Positions 51,057 to 59,807 of a stretch of 64,000 nt of DNA are shown here, one piece after another (the stretch's first letter is position 1; the number at the start of each line of letters is the position of its first letter). The notes beneath the pieces were generated by a model. That model made no database searches. It saw only the letters and a list, made by a program, of their open reading frames with translations, and was not told the DNA's origin. The DNA lies in contig JALHMB010000001.1 in NCBI GenBank assembly GCA_022844275.1, positions 806,001 to 870,000 on the forward strand. Direction: 5' to 3'. The DNA is from Hyphomicrobiaceae bacterium. Lineage in GTDB: Bacteria > Pseudomonadota > Alphaproteobacteria > Rhizobiales > Hyphomicrobiaceae. The translations under genes and the position numbers were made by a program.

Positions 51057-52636
51057 CAGATCATTTCCTCCGCTGCGCGCGCTTTCGCCTGCTTGGCGAG
51101 CTTGCGACGGTAGCTTTCGCGGAACTCCGGTCGATCGACGGGCAAGTCCTCCCATATGCCAGCAGATGCATCCTCGCCGACTCCCTGGAAGAAGGTGCTC
51201 ATCTCGTCGAAGCGGGCGCGGCCCGCAATTGCAGCGTTGACGATCTGGGCGAGCGAACCGGCACCAGACACGCCCATCAGCGGCCGAGCCGAAATGAGAT
51301 TCGTGAAATAGAGAGCTGGGATCGCGCGCTGCTTCGCGTACTGAACTACAGGAGTCGTGCCGATGACGAGATCGGGCGCAAATTCACGCACGGCAGCAAT
51401 ATCGGCTTCCAGCGACGCGCGGAAATTCACCGAGACGTTATGTGCGGCAAGCCAATCATGGTCGGCTAGTGACCAAGGCGTCGCCGGGCAGGCCGTGCCG
51501 ACGTAACGGAGGTCCGCACCGCATTCGACCAGAAGTCTCGCGACCAGGAGTTCGGACCCCTCGTATCCGGACAACGTTATGCGGCCCTGAATCGGTGCCG
51601 CCTGGAGCGCGGTGCGAATAGCAGCAAGCGTCGTGTTTTGCGCCCGACCGACGCGCTCGGATGATACGCCCGCCGCCGCGCCAATCGCGGCCAGCCATGC
51701 AGCAGTACCATCGTAGCCGACGGGGGCGGAGCCGATGACGCGACGTCCCGCGGCTTCGAACTCACGCACGCTCGCTGTATAGTGGGGATGGATAGCGGCG
51801 ATGATCTCACAATCGAGTGCGGCATAGAGCTCGCGCCACTCTCTGGTTGGAACCGTCGGCCCCGCGACCAATCCCAACGGATCGAGTAGCCGTCCGATCG
51901 ACACGGGATCGGCGGGAAACATCTCGCCAATGAGCGCCACACCCGGTCGGTCCGGGCGCCCAGCGCGCGGCGCAAGCACCGGTCCCTGCTCGACTTCGAC
52001 GCGTGCGTAGTTCAGCATGGCGCCGGCGAGAACGTCCTTGGCCTCAGCGTGCGTTGGCACGCCAAAACCGGGCACATCGATACATACGATGCGAACACCG
52101 TTGATCTGCTTGGGAAGGAGCTGCAGCGGGACGCCCGAGGCTGTCGGGACGCACAGGTTGGTGACGACGATCGCGTCGTACTTCTCGGGATCCGCCAGTT
52201 TGAAGACAGCCTCTCGAATGTCTTCGAACAGCTTGCCGGTGACCAGGCTTTCGCTGTCGAATGGCACGTAGCCCACCGTCCGGCGCGCGCCATAAAAGTG
52301 CGCGGTAAACGTGAGGCCGTACACACAGCAAGCGGAACCCGACAGAATCGTCGCTGTACGGCGCATGCGTAGCCCCACGCGCAATGAGCCGAAGGCCGGA
52401 CACATGCTCTGCGGCTTATCATGAGGTCCGGCTGGATAGTCTGCGGCAAGCCGGTCCAGAATTTCGCTCTTTCCGGCGGCCGCGGCGGCGCGCTTAAGCT
52501 CGTCCTTGCCGCTGTGACAACTGATGCCCTCAATCGCGCGCTCGCCCGCTGTTGGCGCGAGAGCGGCGGCAGCTTCGACCACCACGCTCGCGTTCGCGGG
52601 TGTTTCAACGGAGGGAGCAGGTGCTCTCGTGCTCAT
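51056..52636 (-). CDS. bchY: Chlorophyllide a reductase subunit Y
   Basis: The 526-residue protein has the Cys-containing cluster regions [20 protein letters not shown] and [18 protein letters not shown], a nitrogenase alpha-like layout and a long N-terminal Ala/Glu-rich leader (about 1-70). It pairs with BchZ. The ATG at 52636 ([20 protein letters not shown]) lies 31 bases after the stop of bchX. The stop overlaps bchZ by one base. The dark-operative step it catalyses with BchX and BchZ is oxygen sensitive. Confidence 0.96.
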   Translation of the reverse strand: MSTRAPAPSVETPANASVVVEAAAALAPTAGERAIEGISCHSGKDELKRAAAAAGKSEILDRLAADYPAGPHDKPQSMCPAFGSLRVGLRMRRTATILSGSACCVYGLTFTAHFYGARRTVGYVPFDSESLVTGKLFEDIREAVFKLADPEKYDAIVVTNLCVPTASGVPLQLLPKQINGVRIVCIDVPGFGVPTHAEAKDVLAGAMLNYARVEVEQGPVLAPRAGRPDRPGVALIGEMFPADPVSIGRLLDPLGLVAGPTVPTREWRELYAALDCEIIAAIHPHYTASVREFEAAGRRVIGSAPVGYDGTAAWLAAIGAAAGVSSERVGRAQNTTLAAIRTALQAAPIQGRITLSGYEGSELLVARLLVECGADLRYVGTACPATPWSLADHDWLAAHNVSVNFRASLEADIAAVREFAPDLVIGTTPVVQYAKQRAIPALYFTNLISARPLMGVSGAGSLAQIVNAAIAGRARFDEMSTFFQGVGEDASAGIWEDLPVDRPEFRESYRRKLAKQAKARAAEEMI

Positions 52637-52667
52637 CGTCGTCCTCGACGCGCAGAAGTAAGGCCGA

Positions 52668-53687
52668 TCAAACGGAGTCGTAGATGACCTCCAGGGTCTT
52701 CTTGGTCGACTGGGTTTTCTGATTCATATCCGCCGAAGTCGCTGGGATGAGGCGGTAGTCACCGCCAGTCTGCTCACTCTTGAAGAGCGACAGCAGGCCG
52801 TCGTGGCTAAGGGGTTTCGGGCGGATCGGCGGTGCTTCGGCGACATTGTGCGCGAGTTCATCGAAGACACCTGACCAATCCCCTCCTGGTCGCCCGATGA
52901 TCTCGTAGCTTGCGCTCTTGCGACGAATATCATCGTGGGCCGGGATCGCCGCGAGGACCGGGATGCCGGCGGCGTTCGCAAACGCTTGCGCCTCGCCGGT
53001 GCCATCGTCCTTGTTGATGACGAGGCCAGCGACGCCGACGTTGCCGCCGAGCTTGCGGAAATACTCTACCGCCGAGCACACGTTGTTCGCGACATAGAGC
53101 GACTGAAGATCGTTTGAGCCGACCACGATGACTTTCTGGCACATGTCTCGCGCGATCGGCAGGCCGAAGCCCCCACATACGACGTCACCGAGAAAGTCGA
53201 GAAGCACGTAGTCGAAGTCCCATTCATGGAACCCGAGCTTCTCCAGAAGCTCAAACCCATGAATTATGCCGCGTCCGCCGCAACCCCTGCCGACCTCGGG
53301 ACCGCCGAGTTCCATCGCGAAGACGCCATCACGCTTGAAGCAAACATCGCCGATTTGGACCGGATCGCCCGCAAGCTTCTTCTTCGCCGAAGTCTCGAGG
53401 ATCGTCGGGCACGCACGGCCGCCGAAGAGCAAGGACGTAGTATCGCTCTTGGGATCGCAGCCGATAAGCAGCACCTTCTTGTTTCTCTGCGCCATCATGT
53501 AAGAGAGGTTGGCAAGCGTGAAGCTTTTGCCGATGCCGCCCTTGCCATAGATGGCGATGATCTGCGTTTGCTTGGCGGGCGGCGTGGTCGGGACGGCATC
53601 AGGTTCCATCGCCGCCTCCTGACGCAGGCGATCGTTGCGGATTTCCTGATCGAGCATCGCGACGGCCGCGCCACACGATAGACTCAT
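52668..53687 (-). CDS. bchX: Chlorophyllide a reductase iron protein BchX
   Basis: I chose the ATG at 53687 (MSLSCGAAVAMLDQEIRNDR) because GGAGGGG lies 9 bases upstream and the stop of bchC overlaps it (ATGA). The 339-residue protein is a nitrogenase Fe-protein homologue: P-loop AIYGKGGIGKSFTLANLSYM, switch Asp in LLDFLGDVVCGGF, and the two 4Fe-4S Cys ligands in GRGCGGRG and DVVCGGFGLP. It transfers electrons with ATP hydrolysis to BchYZ. Confidence 0.96.
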   Translation of the reverse strand: MSLSCGAAVAMLDQEIRNDRLRQEAAMEPDAVPTTPPAKQTQIIAIYGKGGIGKSFTLANLSYMMAQRNKKVLLIGCDPKSDTTSLLFGGRACPTILETSAKKKLAGDPVQIGDVCFKRDGVFAMELGGPEVGRGCGGRGIIHGFELLEKLGFHEWDFDYVLLDFLGDVVCGGFGLPIARDMCQKVIVVGSNDLQSLYVANNVCSAVEYFRKLGGNVGVAGLVINKDDGTGEAQAFANAAGIPVLAAIPAHDDIRRKSASYEIIGRPGGDWSGVFDELAHNVAEAPPIRPKPLSHDGLLSLFKSEQTGGDYRLIPATSADMNQKTQSTKKTLEVIYDSV

Positions 53688-54625
53688 GACAAACCCCTCC
53701 AATCCAGCACCAGCTTCAGGCAGGCGTCATCTTGGAACGCCTGCTGGTAGGCGATATCGGGTCGCGCTGCGGTGGCGCGATTCGTAATCAGCCCTTCAAG
53801 AGAAAGACGACCGGCGGCGACAAGTGCGATGACTGCCGCGAGATCGCTTGGTTGCCATTGGGCTGCAATGCGAAGCCTAGCCTCGCGCATGAACGCGGGA
53901 GCGAACGCAAATGCGAGGGGCTCTGAATAGAAGCCCGCGAGCACGATCTCGCCACCTGGCGCCAACCGGCCAATTAAATCGTCGAGAACCTCGCCGCTGC
54001 CACTGACGTCACAGATCCGCGAGTAGTTGGTACGCGCGTCGTCGCCCGGAGCCATCACCGGATACGGGAAGTCGCCGACGCGACGACCGGCATTCACTTC
54101 CCAGACGGTTGGTGGCGATCCACCCTGGCAGATGGTCAGGCGCGCCAATAGGCGTCCCAATACGCCATGCCCGACGATGAGTTCAGGCAGGAAGGCGCCG
54201 TTCGAAGGCGCGATATGATGCGCAGTTGCGGCGAGCGCAAATAGCGTTCCTCGATCGGTAAGGGCCTCATTGATTGCCGGCGCCCGGGCCGAGGGAACCA
54301 CCAGCCGACCAGCGGCGCCGCCAAACAGACTACGAACCGACTTGAACGCATTTGCCCCTGGCACAAAGACGGTCGAGCCGATGCGCTCCTCGTTGTTCGC
54401 TCCTGCGGCCGTTATCCGGCCGACCGTCTCGTAACCGGGAACGAGCGGATATCCCATGCCGGGGAACTCGGGCATGAGACCCGACCAAAGCAGACGTTCC
54501 GTCCCGCTGCTGATGCCGCTCCACTCGACATCAACCAGGACATCATCAGACCCCATTTGCCGCAGCTCAACCTGCTGGACGTCAACCCGACCCGGTCTGC
54601 TCAGTATGACGGCGGGAGAATGCAT
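53684..54625 (-). CDS. bchC: 3-hydroxyethyl bacteriochlorophyllide a dehydrogenase
   Basis: This 313-residue medium-chain dehydrogenase-like protein (MHSPAVILSRPGRVDVQQVE) oxidises the C3-hydroxyethyl group to acetyl. It has the family's VEWSGISSGTERLLWSGLMP and EFPGMGYPLVPGYETVGRIT, and a Rossmann-like domain with LIVGHGVLGRLLAR. It is the first gene of the bchCXYZ-puf transcript. The promoter with two tandem PpsR-type sites lies 40 to 85 bases upstream of the ATG. It overlaps bchX by 4 bases. Confidence 0.95.
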   Translation of the reverse strand: MHSPAVILSRPGRVDVQQVELRQMGSDDVLVDVEWSGISSGTERLLWSGLMPEFPGMGYPLVPGYETVGRITAAGANNEERIGSTVFVPGANAFKSVRSLFGGAAGRLVVPSARAPAINEALTDRGTLFALAATAHHIAPSNGAFLPELIVGHGVLGRLLARLTICQGGSPPTVWEVNAGRRVGDFPYPVMAPGDDARTNYSRICDVSGSGEVLDDLIGRLAPGGEIVLAGFYSEPLAFAFAPAFMREARLRIAAQWQPSDLAAVIALVAAGRLSLEGLITNRATAARPDIAYQQAFQDDACLKLVLDWRGLS

Positions 54626-54664
54626 GATGACGGCGAGCTTTCCTCGGCGATCTCGCTAAGTGAG

Positions 54665-54708
54665 TGTCAATTTAGCATGACATATTTGATTGTCAACTTG
54701 CGTTGATA
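54665..54708. promoter_or_regulatory. Tandem PpsR/CrtJ binding sites upstream of bchC
   Basis: TGTCAATTTAGCATGACA (54665-54682) is a perfect TGT-N12-ACA box. TGTCAACTTGCGTTGATA (54691-54708) differs in one base (ATA for ACA). The 8-base gap between them is the spacing of the classical cooperative pair at Rhodobacter bchC. Binding under oxygen should repress bchC and, on the other side, crtF transcription elements. Confidence 0.85.
54669..54696 (-). promoter_or_regulatory. bchC promoter (sigma-70-like) under PpsR sites
   Basis: Minus-strand TTGACA (54696-54691) and TAAATT (54674-54669), 16 bases apart, lie inside the two PpsR sites, so repressor binding would block RNA polymerase. The transcript would start near 54662 and have a leader of about 37 bases. 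Confidence 0.7.
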
Positions 54709-54709
54709 C

Positions 54710-55819
54710 TTATTTTGGCGATTGGGCGATCACAATGCAGACCAGCAGGGGGCGACGCGTGCGCACGATCCGCACATCGCGGAACCCCGCGGCGATCAGC
54801 AGCGACGATATTTCGTCGGGTCGGCGAGGCCGCCCGCTCCCCATCGCCATCAGGTAGAAACCGAAGTAGGCATCGGCGACCGTTGCGGTTCCCGCCATGC
54901 CGGACATGGGCTCGGCGATGATGACAGTCCCACCCGGCTGAAGCCCGCGACAGACAGACGAAAGGAGTCTCGCAGCATCGCCATCATCGTGGTCATGCAG
55001 AACCCGAACCAGGGTTGCAGCATCGAATCCAGACGGCATCTGATCCACGAGAAAATCGCCCCCGACCACCTCGCAGCGGTCGGACAAGCCTGCCGCCTCG
55101 AAGTTCCGACCAGCGCGATCCGCAACGGCGGGCAAGTCGAAGAGGCAACCACTGAAACTTGACGAAGACCGCGCCAGCGCGGCTAGAAACGTCCCGTCGC
55201 CGCCCCCGATGTCCAGAACGCGGCCAAAACCGGCAAACGATACCGCAGCGATGATATCGTTCGAGATAAGCTCCTGAGAGTGCCCCATGAGCTCACAATA
55301 GGCCTTAATTTCTTGCGTTTCCTCGGCACCGCGGGCGCCGCCTGCGGCGTATGGCCAGAAACGACGAATGCGTCCAGAATCTTCTCGCCCACGGAGGACC
55401 GCGACTGGATCCGACAGGTCGTCATAGAGCAGCGCGTGATGCTCGATCAATGCCGAGATCGCGGGATTCGCCACAATCGCGGCGCCCTTCATGCCCAACC
55501 CAATGCGATCCCGCGAGCGCAGGGAGAGCAACCCGATGGCGGCCGCAGCATTCACCAGAACCCGCGCACGGGCGAGAGGCAGGCCGGCACGGGCCGCCAA
55601 AACATCGATACTGAGCACACCGTCGCGCACAGCATCGAGAACACCCAGGCGGACACACGCCAACGTGATCTGCGAGTACACGAAGCCCGCACAAAGGTCG
55701 AACGCCTTCTGCGCCTGCGCATTGGCGATAGGGCGCGTCAAGGGGAACGCAGCGGCCAGACGCTGGAACCTCGTGCTCAGCAGGATCCGATCTCGGATTG
55801 CCAACAGGTGGTCACGCAT
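54710..55819 (-). CDS. crtF: Demethylspheroidene O-methyltransferase CrtF
   Basis: I chose the ATG at 55819 (MRDHLLAIRDRILLSTRFQR) with GAGCGAGG before it. The 369-residue enzyme has an N-terminal dimerisation/winged-helix domain and a SAM-binding Rossmann domain (FGRVLDIGGGDGTFLAALAR, then CLFDLPAVADRAG). It methylates the 1-hydroxy group of 1-hydroxycarotenoids to the methoxy group in spheroidene/spirilloxanthin synthesis. It is transcribed leftward toward bchC, whose promoter lies beyond its stop. Its promoter shares the 100-base region with crtD. Confidence 0.94.
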   Translation of the reverse strand: MRDHLLAIRDRILLSTRFQRLAAAFPLTRPIANAQAQKAFDLCAGFVYSQITLACVRLGVLDAVRDGVLSIDVLAARAGLPLARARVLVNAAAAIGLLSLRSRDRIGLGMKGAAIVANPAISALIEHHALLYDDLSDPVAVLRGREDSGRIRRFWPYAAGGARGAEETQEIKAYCELMGHSQELISNDIIAAVSFAGFGRVLDIGGGDGTFLAALARSSSSFSGCLFDLPAVADRAGRNFEAAGLSDRCEVVGGDFLVDQMPSGFDAATLVRVLHDHDDGDAARLLSSVCRGLQPGGTVIIAEPMSGMAGTATVADAYFGFYLMAMGSGRPRRPDEISSLLIAAGFRDVRIVRTRRPLLVCIVIAQSPK

Positions 55820-55856
55820 GGCCCCTCGCTCCACCGCCACGATATTGTCAGATCTT

Positions 55857-55884
55857 TTGTACGATTGTTGTTGTACAATATAAT
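55857..55884. promoter_or_regulatory. Palindromic operator and -10 in the crtF/crtD divergent region
   Basis: TTGTAC (55857-55862), ten bases and GTACAA (55873-55878) form a perfect inverted repeat; this is TGT-N14-ACA and not the PpsR TGT-N12-ACA. It overlaps the probable -35 and abuts a consensus TATAAT (55879-55884) for crtD, 38 bases before its ATG. On the other side it lies upstream of crtF. The AT-rich core suggests the promoter region of both genes. Confidence 0.6.
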
Positions 55885-55921
55885 TGTCGTAACGCGCCAG
55901 ACATGACCTTCAGGAAGCATC

Positions 55922-57418
55922 ATGCTGAGGGACCGGGTTGTAATCATTGGTGCCGGAATCGGCGGCCTCGCCGCCGCTTTGACGCTGGCGTCCCGCGGAC
56001 ACGATGTGATGGTCCTGGAAAGGGCGAGTGGGCCCGGTGGCAAGATGCGCGAGGTCGAGGTGGCGGGCCGACGCCTGGATGCCGGGCCGACCGTGCTCAC
56101 ACTACGTCGCGTCTTCGAACAGCTTTTTGCCGAGGCTGGCGTCGATTTGGCGAGCACGATCCCGATGACGAAGTCGGACATCATTGCGCGCCACGCTTGG
56201 CCGGACGGCGGTCGGCTAGACCTTTACGCGGATCGAGCGCGATCCGCGGACGCGATCGCTGAATTCGCCGGCAAGGGCGCAGCACGCGGCTATCTGGAGT
56301 TTTGCGCGCGCGCACAGCGCGTATACGAGTTCCTCGAACCGAGTTTCATTCAGAGACCGCGGCCTGGCGTGTCCGACCTTATTCGCTTTGCCGGGCTCGG
56401 CGGCATGGGCGAGCTCTGGGCGATCGCTCCATTCAAAAGTCTCTGGGACGAGCTCGGGCGGTATTTTCCGGATAATCGCCTGCGTCAGCTGTTTGCCAGA
56501 TACGCGACGTATTGCGGATCATCGCCCTTCTTAGCCCCAGCAACACTTATGCTCGTCGCGCACGTCGAGCAGGAAGGCGTTTGGCTCATCGACGGGGGTG
56601 TCCACGCGCTGGCGCTGGCGTGCGCACGCGTGGCAGAGTTGGCCGGTGCGAAGTTCCGTTACGGAGCTGAGGTCCAGGAAATCGTCGTCCGCGATGGGCG
56701 CGTTAACGGGGTCCGCTTGTCGTCCAGCGAACAAATCGACGCTGCTGCCGTCATTTCCAACGGGGACGTGGCAGCTTTGTCGCGAGGATTGCTCGGTCAC
56801 GCAGTCAGGACCGCGGTATCGCCTGACGCGATTGGCCCCGCGTCACTCTCTGCGGCAACATGGTGCGTGGTTGCAAGGGCTCGGGGCTTTCCTCTCTTGC
56901 ACCACAATGTGTTTTTCAGTGCGAGCTCAACCGAAGAGTTTCGAGACATCTTTGATCGATCGCGTCTCCCCAGAGATCCAACCGTGTATATCTGCGCGCA
57001 AGATCGCCGCGGTGAACAAAACACATCACCGCAACACCTGGAGCGAATGCTTGTCATCGTGAATGCGCCGACGTCGGTTACCCCGTCGGCATTCACTGTT
57101 ACGGAGCTAGAACGATGCCGGGATGCGATGATGCGGACCGTGGAGCGATGCGGCCTCCAACTCTCGATCAAGGGAATGGCAACAACGATGCCACCAGACT
57201 TCGCGCAGCTCTATCCGGGAACCAACGGTGCTCTGTACGGGGCGGCGAGCCACGGCTGGACCTCATCGTTCCGCCGGCCGGGCGCGCGAAGCCGGGTACC
57301 GGGCCTCTACCTGACGGGTGGCAGCGTTCATCCGGGACCTGGCCTGCCGATGGCGGCACTTTCGGGACGGATGGCGGCGATGGCCTACCTTACGGACCTC
57401 CCTTCGACGTCTCGTTGA
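55922..57418 (+). CDS. crtD: 1-hydroxycarotenoid 3,4-desaturase CrtD
   Basis: The 498-residue FAD enzyme (MLRDRVVIIGAGIGGLAAAL) has the N-terminal FAD motif GAGIGG and GPGGKMREVEVAGRRLDAGP, and the C-terminal GLYLTGGSVHPGPGLPMAAL typical of carotenoid desaturases. It introduces the 3,4 double bond into 1-hydroxy-neurosporene or -lycopene. CAGGAAGCATC precedes the ATG. Its stop TGA overlaps the proposed TTG start of crtC. The pair crtD-crtC is transcribed rightward, opposite to crtF. Confidence 0.96.
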   Translation: MLRDRVVIIGAGIGGLAAALTLASRGHDVMVLERASGPGGKMREVEVAGRRLDAGPTVLTLRRVFEQLFAEAGVDLASTIPMTKSDIIARHAWPDGGRLDLYADRARSADAIAEFAGKGAARGYLEFCARAQRVYEFLEPSFIQRPRPGVSDLIRFAGLGGMGELWAIAPFKSLWDELGRYFPDNRLRQLFARYATYCGSSPFLAPATLMLVAHVEQEGVWLIDGGVHALALACARVAELAGAKFRYGAEVQEIVVRDGRVNGVRLSSSEQIDAAAVISNGDVAALSRGLLGHAVRTAVSPDAIGPASLSAATWCVVARARGFPLLHHNVFFSASSTEEFRDIFDRSRLPRDPTVYICAQDRRGEQNTSPQHLERMLVIVNAPTSVTPSAFTVTELERCRDAMMRTVERCGLQLSIKGMATTMPPDFAQLYPGTNGALYGAASHGWTSSFRRPGARSRVPGLYLTGGSVHPGPGLPMAALSGRMAAMAYLTDLPSTSR

Positions 57419-58323
57419 CCTGTGGCGGCTACGCGTGGTGGTACATCGACGCGCTGAGCGACGACGGCCAACATGGCCTCACCATCATCGCATTTGTTGG
57501 CAGCGTGTTCTCGCCATACTACGCCGCTGCGCGTCGTCGTGGCGCCGCAAACCCGGAAAACCACGTCACGCTGAACGTCGCGCTCTACGGACCTCGTGCA
57601 CACAAATGGGCGATGACAGAGCGTGGCGAGGCCGGCCTGCGCCGATCGCAGGAAGCGCTGGCGATCGGTCCCAGCATCGTGGGCTGGGACTCAAGCAAGC
57701 TCCGCATCGGCATCAGGGAGTGGGCAGTGCCGCTACCCGCACGCATCGAAGGTGACGTCGAGATCCGTCCTGAGTCACAGCCGACCGGCATCCACAGACT
57801 TGATGTTGCGGGGCGCCATCTTTGGTGCCCGATCTCTCCGCTTGCTCGCGCTTCCGTACGTCTACGACGACCCAACTTGTCGTGGGAGGGTATGGCCTAC
57901 GTCGACAGCAACATTGGAGCCGAACCTCTGGCCGACGCTTTTCGCGACTGGAGCTGGTCGCGTTCGATCGAAAGCGCGCGGACACGCATCTTCTATGATC
58001 TGGTGCGTCGGGACGGCACAACACACGCTCTGGCTCTGTCCTACGAACGCGGCAATAATCCTCGGCCGATCGAATCTCCTGCACAAACCCGCATGGGCTT
58101 ATCCCGGTGGAGACTGCCGCTCGAGGTCCGCTCGGAAAAAGGCGATGCGGTGCGAAAAGTCAAGAGCTGGGAGGACGGTCCGTTTTATGCACGATCCCTG
58201 ATCGAACATCAAATCGACGGCAAACGCGAGTTATCGGTTCACGAGCGGCTATCGCTCGAACGCTTCGAACGCCCATGGATACAAGCGATGCTACCATTCA
58301 GGATGCCTCGCTGGACATTGTGA
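57415..58323 (+). CDS. crtC: Carotenoid 1,2-hydratase CrtC
   Basis: The enzyme adds water across the 1,2 double bond of neurosporene or lycopene. Family sequence is clear from GGYAWWYIDALSDDGQHGLT, IIAFVGSVFSPYY and VALYGPRAHKWAMTERG to the C-terminal MLPFRMPRWTL. No ATG or GTG occurs in this frame from 57149 on until deep inside the conserved part. The only likely start near the beginning is TTG at 57415, which overlaps the crtD stop (TTGA) and fits coupled translation; it gives 302 residues. An upstream frame back to 57115 exists, with the segment GPPFDVSLTCGG resembling the family's N-terminal FDxxVxxGG, so a non-AUG start slightly before cannot be excluded. Confidence 0.88.
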   Translation: MTCGGYAWWYIDALSDDGQHGLTIIAFVGSVFSPYYAAARRRGAANPENHVTLNVALYGPRAHKWAMTERGEAGLRRSQEALAIGPSIVGWDSSKLRIGIREWAVPLPARIEGDVEIRPESQPTGIHRLDVAGRHLWCPISPLARASVRLRRPNLSWEGMAYVDSNIGAEPLADAFRDWSWSRSIESARTRIFYDLVRRDGTTHALALSYERGNNPRPIESPAQTRMGLSRWRLPLEVRSEKGDAVRKVKSWEDGPFYARSLIEHQIDGKRELSVHERLSLERFERPWIQAMLPFRMPRWTL

Positions 58324-58337
58324 GCGCATCGTCGCTG

Positions 58338-58463
58338 CTAGTTCTGCTCGTCTTTGCGAACCTCTTTATCCTTTCGGATCTCGCGCCGAACGGAAATGAG
58401 TTGCCAGATGCCAAAGGCGAGAGCCACAATGTAGATGAATGCGATTTCGATCAATCCAGCCAT
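58338..58463 (-). CDS. Small single-TM protein downstream of DUF3422 gene (41 residues)
   Basis: The ATG at 58463 is preceded by AGGGAG about 10 bases upstream and gives MAGLIEIAFIYIVALAFGIW followed by QLISVRREIRKDKEVRKDEQ and N. One hydrophobic helix (about 3-22) is followed by a strongly charged cytoplasmic tail rich in Arg, Lys, Glu and Asp. The gene is 45 bases after the DUF3422 stop and on the same strand, so it is probably the last gene of the crtE-bchIDO-DUF3422 transcript. I do not recognise a family. The stop lies 14 bases from the crtC stop. Confidence 0.6.
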   Translation of the reverse strand: MAGLIEIAFIYIVALAFGIWQLISVRREIRKDKEVRKDEQN

Positions 58464-58508
58464 TGTGCGTCGCGTCTCCCTGCTGTCACTGCGCGCACTT
58501 CCGCGGCC

Positions 58509-59807
58509 TCAATCTGCGTGGTCCTCGGGCGCAAATGCGCGCCTCACCCGCCTGACGCCCAGCGCAACAACAGTCGCTACAAGAGGCACGCTGACAGCTG
58601 TTACGACCTCGGGCTTCACGGCAACGCCACCCGAAGCCAAACCGCGCGCAATCACTGCGATAAGTCCCACCACGTAGTAAGTGATGGCAGCGACGGACAG
58701 CCCTTCCACGGTTTGCTGCAGACGTAGCTGAAGTCTGGCTCGGCGATTCATCGACTCGAGCAGAGTTTGCGTCTGGCGCTGCGTCGCGACTTCTACGCGC
58801 GTGGACAGGAGCTGCGTTGTTTGTCCAACGCGCAGAGACAGTTTCTCCTGGCGGGACGAGACGGACGCACACGTGCTCATTGCAGGCGCCAAACGCCGGT
58901 CAATGAATTCGCGAAACGTCTGCAGGCCTAGTATCCGACTCTCTCTGAGTTCATCAATTCTGGCTTGCACGAGCCGGTAGTAGGCGTCAGCGGCGCTGAA
59001 GCGGCTCGCCGTCTCGAAATGACGATGTTGAATCTGCGCCTCGAGTCTCGTGAGCCGATCCAGCAATTGCGGCTCTTCCGGGCCCTGCTCGATGGACATC
59101 GCGGCGCTGATTGCGGCGAGTTCGGCCTCCGCCTCGAGAAGGCGCGGTAGAACTTCGCGCGCAACGGGCAATGCAAAAAGCGCAAGAATGCGGTACGCGT
59201 CGATCTCCACAAGCCGCTGCACCATCCGACCCGCCTGCCTGGGCGATAGCGCATGATCGATCAGCAGAAATCGGCTGAACCCATCTTCTCGAATGCGAAG
59301 ATCCGTGACCGCCGCTCCGGCCCCTTCCGCCACAAGGGCGCCGACAAGCGAGTGGCCAGAAAAGTAGCGGGCCGAAAGCGCATCATACTCGATGTCCCCC
59401 TGATCCATTCGGATGTGGGCAATCTCCGCGGCGGCTACGATTTGGCCGGGCAGCGACGAGAGCCAATCTTGGGGCACGGCGCCAATGGCGGGGCGTTCAA
59501 AGGGAGCGCCGCCTGGATTGGCAACGATGAACTTATATCGCGTGAACTCGGTGTGGCGCTCCCACTTCACACGGAATGGCCCGAGGTCGGAGCTGAAATG
59601 TATGGTGTCACTCGGCGGCTCCGGGACACCATACCGCCGGCAAAGCTGCGCCAGCGGCGCCATATGCTGCTCGCGGCTACGCGAAGCATTGAAGAGCGCA
59701 AGAAAGGATATTGCGCAGGGAGGTGATAGGGCCTCGGACGGGCGGGCGTGTGCCTCGTCGTTCAGAGTGCGCCGATTGGGGTGGACTTGAGGGATTTGAG
59801 GTGTCAT
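58509..59807 (-). CDS. DUF3422 family membrane-anchored protein
   Basis: The 432-residue protein starts at the ATG at 59807 (MTPQIPQVHPNRRTLNDEAH), which overlaps the bchO stop by 4 bases. The N-terminal part contains HPNRRTLNDEAHARPSEALS, the DUF3422 hallmark. A long helical region follows with AELAAISAAMSIEQGPEEPQ and LTRLEAQIQHRHFETASRFS, and two hydrophobic segments near the C-terminus (about 370-430) should anchor it. The family is widespread and uncharacterised. Its place between bchO and a small membrane protein inside a bacteriochlorophyll operon suggests a link to photosynthesis or envelope, not proven. Confidence 0.9.
   Translation of the reverse strand: MTPQIPQVHPNRRTLNDEAHARPSEALSPPCAISFLALFNASRSREQHMAPLAQLCRRYGVPEPPSDTIHFSSDLGPFRVKWERHTEFTRYKFIVANPGGAPFERPAIGAVPQDWLSSLPGQIVAAAEIAHIRMDQGDIEYDALSARYFSGHSLVGALVAEGAGAAVTDLRIREDGFSRFLLIDHALSPRQAGRMVQRLVEIDAYRILALFALPVAREVLPRLLEAEAELAAISAAMSIEQGPEEPQLLDRLTRLEAQIQHRHFETASRFSAADAYYRLVQARIDELRESRILGLQTFREFIDRRLAPAMSTCASVSSRQEKLSLRVGQTTQLLSTRVEVATQRQTQTLLESMNRRARLQLRLQQTVEGLSVAAITYYVVGLIAVIARGLASGGVAVKPEVVTAVSVPLVATVVALGVRRVRRAFAPEDHAD

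Noticed and set aside
55846-55863. TGT-N12-ACG as a PpsR box upstream of crtF
   Set aside because: The right half-site ACG mismatches, it has no partner at 8 bases, and the overlapping N14 palindrome is a better structure.
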